Shown here piece by piece: positions 37,102-46,381 of a stretch of DNA of 64,000 bases; position 1 is the stretch's first letter; every line of letters begins with the position of its first letter. Below the pieces are notes generated by a model. The model did not search any database. It was not told the DNA's origin and saw only the letters and a list, made by a program, of their open reading frames with translations. The stretch is taken from contig NZ_JAOWKZ010000003.1 of assembly GCF_025751495.1 (NCBI RefSeq), positions 806,001 to 870,000 of the forward strand, read 5' to 3'. Position numbers and translations under genes: made by a program. The stretch comes from Albidovulum litorale. Lineage in GTDB: Bacteria > Pseudomonadota > Alphaproteobacteria > Rhodobacterales > Rhodobacteraceae.

Positions 37102-39036
37102 TCAGTGTTTCTTCTTTTCCCAGGCGGCGGTGTCGATCAGACGCTGCAATTCCGCCGACAGCGCCGCGCGGTCCTCGCCCATGTCGCTGTCGTCGTCGAG
37201 CTTCGACCGTCCCGCCCGATGCCGCGCCTCGGCGGCCTGCGACAGTCGCCATGTCAGGCCCTCGTCGGCCAGTCCGGTCAGGTCTTCCATCGCCTCGGCC
37301 ACCTCCGCCTCGGCCCCCCGCCGCGCTTCCAGCTTTGCCAGTTCCTCGGCCAGACACATCGCGGCCAGGTCTGCATTGTCGGCATTGCGCACCGGGGGGG
37401 CTGTCCGGACGTGGGCAAGGCCCATCAGCTTTTCAAGGTCGGGCCCTACGTTTGCCGCGATATTCCCGCGCAAATCGCCGGTCTCATGCGCCGCGACCAG
37501 CAGCGCGTGGCGCAGCCTTTCATGTCCTGCATCACGCATCTCGACCGTCTCCAGCTGGCTTTCGAAGCGTTGGATACAAGTCGGATGCGTGATAGCGATG
37601 GCAAGGATCATCGCCTCACGCAGAAAGTCCTCCACTTCCGCCCCTGACGCGGCGGCCAGAAGCGAGGCTTTCGTCGCCGGCAGCGGCTGCTGCGGCGCCG
37701 GTTTCCACTTGCCGCCGCGCATCGGCGCGGGGCCACGGGCCGCCGGGCGGTTGGAACCGAACAACTCCCAGCGCAGCCGCTTGATCTCTTCGCCGTAATG
37801 AGCGCGGATCGACGGATCCGCAATGCGTTTGATCGCCTCGCGCAGAGACTTGTCGAGCGTGGCCTTGCGTTCGGGGCTGTCGAAGACCTTGCCTTCGGTT
37901 TCGCGCTGCCAGAGCAGGTTCACCATCGGTTGCGCCGCATCGATCAGCTTGGCCATCGCCTCGCGGCCCCGAAGCTTGATCAGGTCGTCGGGGTCCATGC
38001 CCTCGGGCAGGATGACAAAGCGCAGGCTCTGCCCGGCCTCCAGCATCGGCAGCGCAAGGTCGATGAGCCGCGTCGCCGCCCTGATCCCCGCCGTATCGCC
38101 GTCGAGCATGATCAGGGGTTCTGGCGAAAGCCGCCAGAGAAGGCGCAACTGATCCTCGGTGATCGCGGTGCCCAGAGGCGCCACGGCCGCCTCGAATCCC
38201 GCGCCCACCAGCGCGATCACGTCCATATACCCTTCGGCGACGATCAGCGGCTGGCCCTTGCCCGCCGCCTCGCGCGCAGGCCCGTGGTTGTAAAGGCTGC
38301 GGCCCTTGTCGAAGAGCTCCGTCTCCGGCGAGTTCAGGTATTTAGCATTGTCATTCGGGTCCATCGCCCGCCCGCCGAAGGCGATGCAACGGCCGCGCGG
38401 ATCGCGGATCGGAAAGATGATGCGATTGCGGAAGACGTCATAGGGTGCCTTGCCCTTGGTCGAGGGTTTGGCGAGCCCCGCGCCAAGGATCAGGTCCTCG
38501 GCGATGCCCCGCGCACGGAGCGCATCCCAGAGCCCCTGCCAGCCTTCGGGCGCAAAGCCGATCTCGAACCGGTCCTGCGCGGCTTCACTGAGCTTGCGGC
38601 GGGCCAGATAATCCCGCGCCGCCGCCCCTGCGGCGGTCTTCAGTTGCAGCCGGTAATGCCGCAACGCCTCTTCCATCACCCCGGCCAGCTCTGTCCGCCT
38701 GTCCGCGCGCTCGGCAGCCTTCGGGTCGGCGGCGGGCATCTGCATGCCAGCCTCGCGCGCAAGGGTTTCGACCGCCTCCATGAAGGACATGTTTTCCGCG
38801 TCCTTCAGGAAGGAAATCGCGTCACCCTTCGCGTGGCAGCCGAAGCAGTAGTAATAGCCCTTGCGGTCATCGACATGGAAGGAGGCCGTCTTTTCCTGAT
38901 GGAACGGGCACGGCGCCCACAGGTCACCCTTTGCCTGATTTGACTTGCGGTTGTCCCAAGTGACCTTGCGCCCGACCACGTGGGAAAGCGTGGTGCGCGT
39001 ACGCAATTCGTCAAGGAAACCGGGCGGCAGACTCAT
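37102..39036 (-). CDS. dnaG: DNA primase
   Basis: This encodes 644 aa. The N-terminal CHC2 zinc finger has Cys43, His46, Cys64 and Cys67 (CPFH ... CFGC). The TOPRIM catalytic core shows IVAEGYMDVIAL and MLDGDTAG. The C-terminal helicase-binding domain ends WEKKKH. It synthesises RNA primers at the replication fork in partnership with DnaB. The ATG at 39036 (MSLPPGFLDEL) gives the family-standard N-terminus; a start seven codons upstream is less likely. Confidence 0.97.
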   Translation of the reverse strand: MSLPPGFLDELRTRTTLSHVVGRKVTWDNRKSNQAKGDLWAPCPFHQEKTASFHVDDRKGYYYCFGCHAKGDAISFLKDAENMSFMEAVETLAREAGMQMPAADPKAAERADRRTELAGVMEEALRHYRLQLKTAAGAAARDYLARRKLSEAAQDRFEIGFAPEGWQGLWDALRARGIAEDLILGAGLAKPSTKGKAPYDVFRNRIIFPIRDPRGRCIAFGGRAMDPNDNAKYLNSPETELFDKGRSLYNHGPAREAAGKGQPLIVAEGYMDVIALVGAGFEAAVAPLGTAITEDQLRLLWRLSPEPLIMLDGDTAGIRAATRLIDLALPMLEAGQSLRFVILPEGMDPDDLIKLRGREAMAKLIDAAQPMVNLLWQRETEGKVFDSPERKATLDKSLREAIKRIADPSIRAHYGEEIKRLRWELFGSNRPAARGPAPMRGGKWKPAPQQPLPATKASLLAAASGAEVEDFLREAMILAIAITHPTCIQRFESQLETVEMRDAGHERLRHALLVAAHETGDLRGNIAANVGPDLEKLMGLAHVRTAPPVRNADNADLAAMCLAEELAKLEARRGAEAEVAEAMEDLTGLADEGLTWRLSQAAEARHRAGRSKLDDDSDMGEDRAALSAELQRLIDTAAWEKKKH

Positions 39037-39120
39037 CTGGCGAATATCGGCCCTCACCCCGGCCTGAGCAAGGGGCTGTCCGCCCCCTCTTGCCGCTTTC
39101 GCGGCAATTCACCCCCGAGA

Positions 39121-39215
39121 GTGTATTTCGACAGAAAGTGTGGACCTGTTCGCTTTCTGTCGAAAATACTCCGGGGGAATCCCCGCGTTAACGCGGGGAT
39201 GGGGGCAGCGCCCCC
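39121..39215. repeat. Cluster of three palindromes between dnaG and soxG
   Basis: First, GTATTTCGACAGAAAG pairs with CTTTCTGTCGAAAATAC (39123-39169, one bulge), extended outward by CCCCCG/CGGGGG sequence. Second, a 22-bp perfect palindrome lies at 39179-39200 with arms ATCCCCGCGTT. Third, GGGGGC/GCCCCC arms with a 3-nt loop lie at 39201-39215. The set lies just past the soxG stop and about 85 bp upstream of the dnaG start. It may serve as the sox operon terminator, but its complexity suggests a REP/BIME-type element. Confidence 0.75.
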
Positions 39216-39228
39216 TTGCGGCGGTGGA

Positions 39229-39777
39229 TCAAAGCGCCGCGGCCCGGGCGGCGAGCGCCTTCATGGCATGGTGCAGTTCATGCACAGCTGAAGCGGTCAT
39301 GGAGCGGAAGACCATTATGTCGAACGTCTCGGCCCCCGCGCGATGCAGAACCATCATCATGTGGTTGAGTCCGGTCCGCGCGACGCTTCCCGTTGGGAAA
39401 GCAGCGGTTCGCAGATCGAGCGGCACCAGCCGTGCAAGAACGGCCTCGGCCCCTGCACCCTCGAGCCGTATCCGTGCCCATCCGTCACTCTGGTCACTCA
39501 ACGCCGCGACCCCGTCGAGCTCGGCAGGAGAGGCACTGATCAGGAAGGCCTGACCGCGACCGGTCCAGAGGATCTGTGCCTCATCCTTCGTGAATGACTG
39601 ACCGGGTTTCGGCCAACCGAGGCCCATGGTTTTCAGCGCGGCATCGGTGGCCTTTTCCTGTCCGGCAAAGGGGGCGACGGAGGTCACGCGGGCGGGCGCT
39701 GCTTCGCTAAGCGTTACGCCACCTTCAGAGAGGGGCAGCAGGCCGTCACAGGCGGATTTCGCAATCAGGCTAGGCAC
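39229..39777 (-). CDS. soxG: Sarcosine oxidase gamma subunit
   Basis: This encodes 182 aa. The chain resembles the GcvT/SoxG beta-barrel fold, with DGWARIRLEGAGAEAVLARLVPLDLR (in two parts), GSVARTGLNHMMMVLHRAG and FDIMVFRSMTASAVHEL as conserved blocks. SoxG is the smallest non-catalytic core subunit of heterotetrameric sarcosine oxidase, which converts sarcosine to glycine, formaldehyde or methylene-THF, and H2O2. It is last in the operon and overlaps soxA by 8 bp. Confidence 0.92.
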   Translation of the reverse strand: MPSLIAKSACDGLLPLSEGGVTLSEAAPARVTSVAPFAGQEKATDAALKTMGLGWPKPGQSFTKDEAQILWTGRGQAFLISASPAELDGVAALSDQSDGWARIRLEGAGAEAVLARLVPLDLRTAAFPTGSVARTGLNHMMMVLHRAGAETFDIMVFRSMTASAVHELHHAMKALAARAAAL

Positions 39778-42709
39778 GGGCGCGTCCTCCCTCAGGGTCG
39801 AAGAAGACAGGGTTCATCACTTCACAGACCACATCTGTCCCCCTCAGATGATCGACAAGGCGGATGCGTTCGCCATGCCGGGCGCGACCGTTCTTCAGGA
39901 AGGCGAGCCCGAGATATGTCTTCAGCACCGGCGAGTACCCGACCGAGGTGACGTAGCCCTGATCGTTCACCCGTACCGGATCGGCCCCTTCATTGAACAG
40001 GTGCGCGCCCGCGCCAATCTGGCGCGACATCGGAATGGGGCGCAGACCGACGAGTTGTTCGCGTTCCGGACCGGCAAGACCCGGGCGTTTACTTGCGCCC
40101 TTACCGATGCAATCCTTCTTGGCGCTGACCATCCCCTCCATCCCGATATCGAAGGCCGTGACTCGGCCATGGATTTCGGCATGGGTGATGAAGCCTTTCT
40201 CGATCCGAAGGACATTCAGCGCCTCCATCCCATAGGCCCCGCCGCCAAGGCTTTCGGCACGGGCCACGAGGTCGCGGTAAAGCGACTCGCCGTACCGTGC
40301 CGGAACAGCGATTTCATAACCCAACTCACCCGAGAACGAGATGCGGTAAAGCCGTGCATCGACATCCATCAGCCGGACATCGGCAACCCCAAGAAAGGGC
40401 GGCGTGGTCACGTCAATCGGGGTTTCAAGGACCGAGTTCAGAAGCTCACGCGCGAGCGGCCCCGCGACTGCAAACTGGGCCCATTGTTCGGTGACCGAGA
40501 TCATGCGGACATCCCAGCCGGGGCAATGCGCCTGCTGGACAAATTCCAGATGCCGCATCACCTGCCCTGCGGCCGCCGTCGTGGTGGTCATCAGGTAATG
40601 CCCCTCGGCCAGACAGGCCGTGGTGCCGTCATCCATGATCAACCCGTCCTCGCGCAGCATCAGCCCATAGCGCACGCGCCCCGGCTTCAGCGTCGAGAAG
40701 GTGTTGGTGTAGACGAGGTCGAGGAAACGGGCGGCATCCCTGCCCTGAATGTCGATCTTGCCGAGCGTCGAGACATCGCAGACACCGACCCGGTCGCGCA
40801 CCATCATGACCTCGCGGTCGCAACTCTCGCGCCATGTCTTCTCGCCCGGGCGTGGGAAGTAGGACGGCCGGTACCAGAGCCCCGCCTCGATCATCGGCGC
40901 GCCGCGTTCACGGGCGGCCTTGTCGGAGGTGGTGAAGCGCTGTGGGGCAAAGCCCGCGCCCTGCCCGCCCGCGCCCATCGCGGCGATAGAGACGGGCGTG
41001 TAGGGCGGGCGGAAGGTCGTAGTGCCGGTTTCAGATATGCCGCGCCCGGTTGCATCGGCAAGGATCGCCAAAGCCGCGACGTTGGAGTTCTTGCCCTGAT
41101 CGGGCGCCATGCCTTGCGTCGTGTAGCGCTTCATATGCTCGACTGAGCGGAAGTTTTCCTGTGCCGCCAGCCGCACGTCCTTTGTCGTCACGTCATTGGC
41201 GAAATCGAGCCAGGCGCGGTGCTTGGGTTCCGGCACTTCCCAATAGGCGCGCATCCTGACCGCGCCATCCTCGGCCTCGGGCATCTCAGCCTTCTTCGGT
41301 TTCCGGCCCAGAGCCTCCAGTGCCGCCTCGGCCGCCGCGATCCCTTGGGCAAGGCAGGCCCGTGTCGAAAACGCGCCGTTCGCAGAACCCGCCGCCTCAA
41401 GCCCCGGCACCATGCCGGGCTTCGGCACGAAGGCCGCGATATCCTCGCGCCAGACCGGGCGGCCGTTCATGTGGCATGTCAGATGCAACGCCGGATTCCA
41501 GCCGCCAGAGACGGCAAGGCAATCGCTGACGATCCGCGAAATCTGGCCCGACTTGTCGGCGATGACCACGTCCCGCAGCCCCTTGCGGCCGACCGTGTCG
41601 ATGACCCGATAGCCCGCATAAACGGGGAAGTCGCCCACGACCTCGACATCCTCGCGCACGTCGATCAGGCCCGCGATCCTGACACCGGCGGCGGAGAGGT
41701 CGCGTGCGGTTTTGTGGGCGTTATCGTTATTGGCGAAGATCGTTACGGCATGGCCGGGCGCCACGCCCCAGCGGTTCAGATAGGCCCTGACCGCGCCCGC
41801 CGTCATGATGCCGGGCCGGTCGTTGTTGGAGAACGCGATCTGGCGTTCATGCGCGCCGGATGCGAGCACCGCGCGTTTCGCAACGATCCGCCAGAAACAT
41901 TCGCGCGGCAGGTCCTTCGGCGGGTTGGCAATGTGCAGGCCAACTCGTTCCAGCGCGCCATAGGTGCCGTCATCATAGGCGCCGGTCACGGTGGTGCGTG
42001 TCATCAGCCGGACATTGGGCATGGCTTCCAGTTCGGCCACGATCCCGGCAGCCCAGTCTGCAGCGGGTTTGCCCGCGATTTCGAACGTCTCGGACAGGCA
42101 GCGGCCACCCATGCGGTGGTCTTCCTCGGCAAGGATCACTTCGGCCCCCGCACGAGCCGCCGTCAAAGCCGCCATGAGACCTGCGGGGCCGGAGCCGATG
42201 ATCAGCAGGTCGCAGTGGGCCCAGGCCTTTTCATAGCTCTCGTCGTTATGCTTGCCGGAAAGGGCACCGAGCCCCGCCGCGCGGCGGATCGCGGGTTCAT
42301 AGAGCTTTTCCCAGAAGGCCCGCGGCCACATGAAAGTCTTGTAGTAAAAGCCCGCGCTGAAGAAGGGCGCGAAGAGGTCGTTTACCGCCATAAGGTCGAG
42401 GTTGACCGAGGGCCATGCGTTCTGCCCCCGCGCCTCCAGCCCGGCATGGATTTCCTGCACGGTTGCACGGACGTTCGGCACCTGTGCGGCCCCCTTGCCC
42501 ACTGTCACCAGCGCGTTTGGCTCTTCCGACCCGGCCGACATCACGCCCCTCGGGCGGTGATACTTGAAGGACCGGCCAAAGACCTTCACGTCCGAGGCAA
42601 GAAGCGCCGAGGCAAGCGTATCGCCCTCGAACCCGGTATAGTCCTTGCCGTCGAAGCGGAACCCAACCGTATTGGCGCGGTCGATCAGCCCCTTGCCCGC
42701 GATCCTCAT
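39770..42709 (-). CDS. soxA: Sarcosine oxidase alpha subunit
   Basis: This encodes 979 aa, the usual length. The N-terminal 2Fe-2S-like ferredoxin-type fold (residues 15-95, RSFKYHRPRGVMSAGSEEPNAL in two parts) is followed by an NAD+-binding Rossmann domain (LLIIGSGPAGLMAALTAARAGAEV in two parts, near 170). A C-terminal tetrahydrofolate-binding GcvT-like domain (about 600-979) receives the one-carbon unit. Iron-sulfur cysteines are absent, as in other SoxA. It acts with SoxB, SoxD and SoxG in the cytoplasm. Its start overlaps the soxD stop (ATGA). Confidence 0.96.
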   Translation of the reverse strand: MRIAGKGLIDRANTVGFRFDGKDYTGFEGDTLASALLASDVKVFGRSFKYHRPRGVMSAGSEEPNALVTVGKGAAQVPNVRATVQEIHAGLEARGQNAWPSVNLDLMAVNDLFAPFFSAGFYYKTFMWPRAFWEKLYEPAIRRAAGLGALSGKHNDESYEKAWAHCDLLIIGSGPAGLMAALTAARAGAEVILAEEDHRMGGRCLSETFEIAGKPAADWAAGIVAELEAMPNVRLMTRTTVTGAYDDGTYGALERVGLHIANPPKDLPRECFWRIVAKRAVLASGAHERQIAFSNNDRPGIMTAGAVRAYLNRWGVAPGHAVTIFANNDNAHKTARDLSAAGVRIAGLIDVREDVEVVGDFPVYAGYRVIDTVGRKGLRDVVIADKSGQISRIVSDCLAVSGGWNPALHLTCHMNGRPVWREDIAAFVPKPGMVPGLEAAGSANGAFSTRACLAQGIAAAEAALEALGRKPKKAEMPEAEDGAVRMRAYWEVPEPKHRAWLDFANDVTTKDVRLAAQENFRSVEHMKRYTTQGMAPDQGKNSNVAALAILADATGRGISETGTTTFRPPYTPVSIAAMGAGGQGAGFAPQRFTTSDKAARERGAPMIEAGLWYRPSYFPRPGEKTWRESCDREVMMVRDRVGVCDVSTLGKIDIQGRDAARFLDLVYTNTFSTLKPGRVRYGLMLREDGLIMDDGTTACLAEGHYLMTTTTAAAGQVMRHLEFVQQAHCPGWDVRMISVTEQWAQFAVAGPLARELLNSVLETPIDVTTPPFLGVADVRLMDVDARLYRISFSGELGYEIAVPARYGESLYRDLVARAESLGGGAYGMEALNVLRIEKGFITHAEIHGRVTAFDIGMEGMVSAKKDCIGKGASKRPGLAGPEREQLVGLRPIPMSRQIGAGAHLFNEGADPVRVNDQGYVTSVGYSPVLKTYLGLAFLKNGRARHGERIRLVDHLRGTDVVCEVMNPVFFDPEGGRARA

Positions 42710-42993
42710 GTCTTCTTTCCCTTCTTCGCGGGGGCCTTGCGATCCGTCAGAAGACGGGTCGCGGATATCTCATGCGTGACGGTGTTGCGCGTCACCTCGA
42801 TCCAGGATGAACAGCCCATTTCGTGATACCAAAGATCGCGCGTCTCGCCTGCCGGGTTGTCGCGCAGATGCAGGTAGTCGTCCCAAGCCTCAATGGGGGC
42901 GCCGTCGGCGGGACGGTCGGCATATACCGCATCGCCGTAATAGGTGAATTCACGCCGGTCGCGGGTGCCGCAGAGGGGACAGTTGATACGCAT
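42706..42993 (-). CDS. soxD: Sarcosine oxidase delta subunit
   Basis: This encodes 95 aa. MRINCPLCGTRDRREFTYYGD supplies the zinc cysteines (Cys5, Cys8), and WYHEMGCSSWIEVTRNT (in two parts) completes the site. SoxD is a small zinc subunit wrapping the SoxA-SoxB complex. The ATG at 42993 overlaps the stop of the upstream unrecognised gene as TAATG, so its translation depends on that gene. Its stop overlaps soxA as ATGA. Confidence 0.95.
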   Translation of the reverse strand: MRINCPLCGTRDRREFTYYGDAVYADRPADGAPIEAWDDYLHLRDNPAGETRDLWYHEMGCSSWIEVTRNTVTHEISATRLLTDRKAPAKKGKKT

Positions 42994-43556
42994 TATCGGG
43001 CCTCGCACGCAGATTGCGGAAATTCGATCCGAGCAACTTCAATGGGATCGCCAGACCTGAGTCGCGATGGCTTAAGGCTGAGTGAGTAGAACAGTCTTCC
43101 TCCGGCCATGACAAATGCCTCCTCATCCTCACTTGCAGTAACGCAAAATACCTGACGCACGGCACGCTTTTGGCCCTGTTCGAAAGACGCGGTCAAACCC
43201 GGCCGGAATGCCACGAGTTCCGGCACCCTGAGTGATAAGTCGCTATCCAAGAAGTAGTTAACCTGCACGCTTGCAACGGGCGTGTTCGGCACAAACTCGG
43301 GCAAACCCCAGTATTCCCTGCTCCAGCCCGAACCGACGTCGGCGATGCTCTGATAGGTCGACATCCCGGGGGCGGGCAGAACTCCGTTTTCTTCGAGCCA
43401 TAAGTCCACAAGTTTGTCGAGCCGACACAGACGGGAGTCATCCAACACCGGTACCGCTGACACGCTTGCAGGATAACAAAGTCGACCGGCCCCAAAAGCC
43501 GTTTGCGGTGAAAATGCTTGCACAAGAAGTGCTATGATGAGCGCCAACCGTTTCAT
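42993..43556 (-). CDS. Unrecognised exported protein embedded in sarcosine oxidase operon
   Basis: This encodes 187 aa. A signal peptide (MKRLALIIALLVQAFSPQTAFGA) precedes a mature chain with four cysteines (27, 44, 138, 184), enough for two disulfides. I see no catalytic motif and recognise no family. It lies exactly between soxB and soxD: its ATG overlaps the soxB stop (TGATG) and its stop overlaps the soxD start (TAATG). The sarcosine oxidase subunits are cytoplasmic, so an exported passenger is odd. Its sequence is less GC-rich than its neighbours. Confidence 0.8.
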   Translation of the reverse strand: MKRLALIIALLVQAFSPQTAFGAGRLCYPASVSAVPVLDDSRLCRLDKLVDLWLEENGVLPAPGMSTYQSIADVGSGWSREYWGLPEFVPNTPVASVQVNYFLDSDLSLRVPELVAFRPGLTASFEQGQKRAVRQVFCVTASEDEEAFVMAGGRLFYSLSLKPSRLRSGDPIEVARIEFPQSACEAR

Positions 43557-44806
43557 CAGTGCAGGTTATGCTGCGACCCGGTGCCTTCTTCATCCAGAAG
43601 ATGGCCCGTGACGAAACGGTTCAAGCGGAAACGGCGGGCGAAGTCGTGGCTGTCGCCGGTGGCCATCAGATGCGCCATGCACCAGCCCGAGGCAGGCACG
43701 GCCTTGAACCCGCCGTAGTTCCAGCCGCAGTCGATATAAAGCCCGCCGACATCGGTCTTGTCGATGATGGGTGAACCGTCGGGCGTCATGTCCATGATCC
43801 CGCCCCACGACCGCAGCACCTTCGCCTTGCCGATCATCGGCATCAGCGTCATGCCCGCCTCCATCACATGCTCGACCATCGGCAGGTTGCCGCGCGCGGC
43901 GTAGGAGGAATAGAAATCAAGATCGCCGCCGAAGACGAGCCCGCCCTTGTCCGACTGCGAGATGTAGAAATGGCCCATGCCGAAGCTGACCACATGGTCG
44001 ATGACGGGTTTAAGCCCCTCGGTCACGAAAGCCTGAAGGATGTGGCTTTCAACCGGCAGCCGCATCCCCGCCATGGCCGCAACCTGCCCCGACCGACCCG
44101 CGACGATGATGCCGACCTTCTTGGCCTTGATCGCGCCGCGCGTCGTCTGCACGCCCGTCACGCGACCATCCACGATGTCGATCCCCGTCACCTCGCAGTT
44201 CTGGATCAGGTCGACGCCACGCTGATCCGCACCCCGCGCATAACCCCAGGCAACCGCATCGTGCCGCGCCGAGCCGCCGCGGCGGTGCAGAAGGCCGCCG
44301 TAGATCGGGAAACGGGTCTGTTCGAAATCGAGATAGGGCAGATGGCGACGCACGCCCTCGCGGTCCAAGAGTTCCGCATCGTCGCCCTGATTTATCATCG
44401 CGTTGCCGCGCCGGGCGAAGGCGTCGCGCTGGCCATCGCTATGGAAGAGGTTGATGAGGCCACGCTGCGAATGCATGACGTTGTAGTTGAGCTCAGCCTC
44501 CAGCCCCTCCCACAGCTTCAGGGAGTGGGAATAGAATTCCTGATTGCCCGGCAGGAAGTAGTTCGCTCGCACGATCGTGGTATTGCGCCCGACATTGCCG
44601 CCGCCGAGGTAGCCTTTCTCCAGCACAGCGATATTGGTGATGCCGTGGTTCTTCGCCAGGTAAAACGCGGTCGAGAGGCCATGCCCGCCGCCGCCGATGA
44701 TCACGACCTCATATTCCGGTTTGGGCTCGGGGTCGCGCCATGCAGGCGTCCAGCCCCTATTGCCGAAGAGCCCCTCGGTGATCACCCTCAACCCGGAATA
44801 TCGCAT
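43556..44806 (-). CDS. soxB: Sarcosine oxidase beta subunit
   Basis: This encodes 416 aa. The FAD-binding DAO fold starts at EVVIIGGGGHGLSTAFYLA (in two parts, glycines at 38-43), and the flavin-attachment region follows the SHILQAFVTEGLKP block. The C-terminal DCGWNYGGFKAVPASGW is typical of SoxB. It carries covalent FMN at the SoxA interface and noncovalent FAD, and oxidises sarcosine. The ATG at 44806 follows AGGGAGG. It is the first gene of the operon, with a 112-bp upstream gap before the tad terminator. Confidence 0.95.
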   Translation of the reverse strand: MRYSGLRVITEGLFGNRGWTPAWRDPEPKPEYEVVIIGGGGHGLSTAFYLAKNHGITNIAVLEKGYLGGGNVGRNTTIVRANYFLPGNQEFYSHSLKLWEGLEAELNYNVMHSQRGLINLFHSDGQRDAFARRGNAMINQGDDAELLDREGVRRHLPYLDFEQTRFPIYGGLLHRRGGSARHDAVAWGYARGADQRGVDLIQNCEVTGIDIVDGRVTGVQTTRGAIKAKKVGIIVAGRSGQVAAMAGMRLPVESHILQAFVTEGLKPVIDHVVSFGMGHFYISQSDKGGLVFGGDLDFYSSYAARGNLPMVEHVMEAGMTLMPMIGKAKVLRSWGGIMDMTPDGSPIIDKTDVGGLYIDCGWNYGGFKAVPASGWCMAHLMATGDSHDFARRFRLNRFVTGHLLDEEGTGSQHNLH

Positions 44807-44917
44807 GATCGTCCTCCCTGCCCGACCCACTGAACCGGTACGCCCACGAGATTTCAATGCCTATCGGCATTTTCCCCGCCGGATCGCGACATGAAGGGTC
44901 GCGGTCGGACCGCGGCA

Positions 44918-44955
44918 AGAAAAAACGGCCGGCGCGGAGCTGCACCAGCCGTTTT
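44918..44955 (-). terminator. Intrinsic terminator of the tadE-tadG transcript
   Basis: Read on the minus strand, AAAACGGCTGG and its near-complement CCGGCCGTTTT form an 11-bp stem (one mismatch), followed by TTTTTTCTT. It begins 41 bp after the TadG-like stop. Confidence 0.85.
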
Positions 44956-44995
44956 GAGTTTCGTCTTTCGACGAGGGAAGAACCGGCGACGCGGC

Positions 44996-46378
44996 CTATT
45001 TGGCCAGACGGAAATAAGCCGCTTCGTAGTTGTTGTTCATGCCTGCACCGCCACAGAAGCCATAGCCACCGTTGGATGTGACGTCCAATATGCCGCCGGC
45101 AACAAGTGACACACCTTCAAGCCCGTCCGCACTGGCGGTCAACGAGATATCTTTTGCTGCGATGATTTGGCTGCCGTAAATCGAAGCGTCGGATGCAAAG
45201 CTGACGCTGCCACGGGTCACGATCTGGACATCGCCTCCTTCGGCGCAGTCGTCATCCTTGCCGATCACGACGGCCGCAGGCGCACGGACGGCCGTGTCAT
45301 CCGCGTTGTCTACGAAAATCACTGCATCCTCGATGCGCGCGCCGGAATGGATCGTCAGGCGGCAGTCGGTGATCAGCACGGCATTTCTAAGATCCGTGCC
45401 GGGCTTGAGGTCGTAGGTCCACTTGTCCTGTTTACAGCGCACTTCGTGGATGCGGTTCTGCGTGAACGTCCCGCCTTCTGCGTCCATCTTGTAGTTCAGA
45501 TTGATGACCTGAAACTTCTTGATGTACGAACGGTAATACTCGTTCGGGTCGCCGTTCGGCATCGTCGGGGTCATGACCCCGAACGTGCTGTGCTTCGGGT
45601 CCATCAGGCCGGTGTAGATGTCGTTGATGCGGTTCAGGATGCGGATCTTGTAGGACCCGTCGCGCAGGGCCGCTTCCAGACCGGTATTCGTTGCAAAACC
45701 TGAATTCGGCAATTCGACATCGGATTTGTCCGGCATCGATACCACGGTGCCTGGGTCGAATTGGTTGTTGGAAGACGCCTTCACATAGTTTTGCGAATGG
45801 ATGCAGAAGCCCGCGCCATAATGGCTGCCGCTTTGAACCTCGACCCGGTCCTGGGCCACAAAACCTTCGCGGAAACACATCGGGTAATAGGTTTCAAAGA
45901 CGGTGCCCGAGGTCACGTCGAGTTCATCATACCCGACAAGGCCGAGCATATAGGTGCCGACACCGTTGCCACGGTTCTTGTGGCGCTTGGTCGCAACAAG
46001 CACGGCATTGCGCGATTTCGGATTTGCGGTAAAGACCTGCTTGTCGCGGTCCCAATCACCAAACTGGATATCATCAGCGGTCAGCACATTGCCGTACTTC
46101 CCGGCAGGCATGTTTGCCGCCGCCACCTGGAGCGCTTTGGTCTTCGCTTCGTCCGCAGTGTGATATTCACGCGTGTAGACGGCAGCGTGGGCCGCCGCGT
46201 CGCCGGCGACCTGAAGCTGGGTTTTGGTCGCAACGCCGCTGCCGAAATCGACAGCGAGGCCACCGATGACGAGCGTTGCCAGAAACATCTGCAGGCTCAG
46301 GGCGGTGATACCACCAGCTTCATCAGCTGCGAACGTCGTTGCCTTGTGGCTGAACTTGAGGGGCTTGCGGTGAAACAT
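44996..46378 (-). CDS. TadG-like pilus assembly / surface protein
   Basis: This encodes 460 aa. A basic N-terminus precedes one hydrophobic segment (GGITALSLQMFLATLVIGGLAVDFG in two parts) and a helix typical of TadE/TadG pseudopilin-like proteins (TKTQLQVAGDAAAHAAV). The long C-terminal part is exported, has several cysteines (MCFRE, GFCIHS, VRCKQD, ITDCRL, DDCAEG) and repetitive beta-like sequence. No complete von Willebrand domain is evident. It pairs with the TadE-like gene, but no tad ATPase or secretin is in the window. Confidence 0.8.
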   Translation of the reverse strand: MFHRKPLKFSHKATTFAADEAGGITALSLQMFLATLVIGGLAVDFGSGVATKTQLQVAGDAAAHAAVYTREYHTADEAKTKALQVAAANMPAGKYGNVLTADDIQFGDWDRDKQVFTANPKSRNAVLVATKRHKNRGNGVGTYMLGLVGYDELDVTSGTVFETYYPMCFREGFVAQDRVEVQSGSHYGAGFCIHSQNYVKASSNNQFDPGTVVSMPDKSDVELPNSGFATNTGLEAALRDGSYKIRILNRINDIYTGLMDPKHSTFGVMTPTMPNGDPNEYYRSYIKKFQVINLNYKMDAEGGTFTQNRIHEVRCKQDKWTYDLKPGTDLRNAVLITDCRLTIHSGARIEDAVIFVDNADDTAVRAPAAVVIGKDDDCAEGGDVQIVTRGSVSFASDASIYGSQIIAAKDISLTASADGLEGVSLVAGGILDVTSNGGYGFCGGAGMNNNYEAAYFRLAK

Positions 46379-46381
46379 TGC

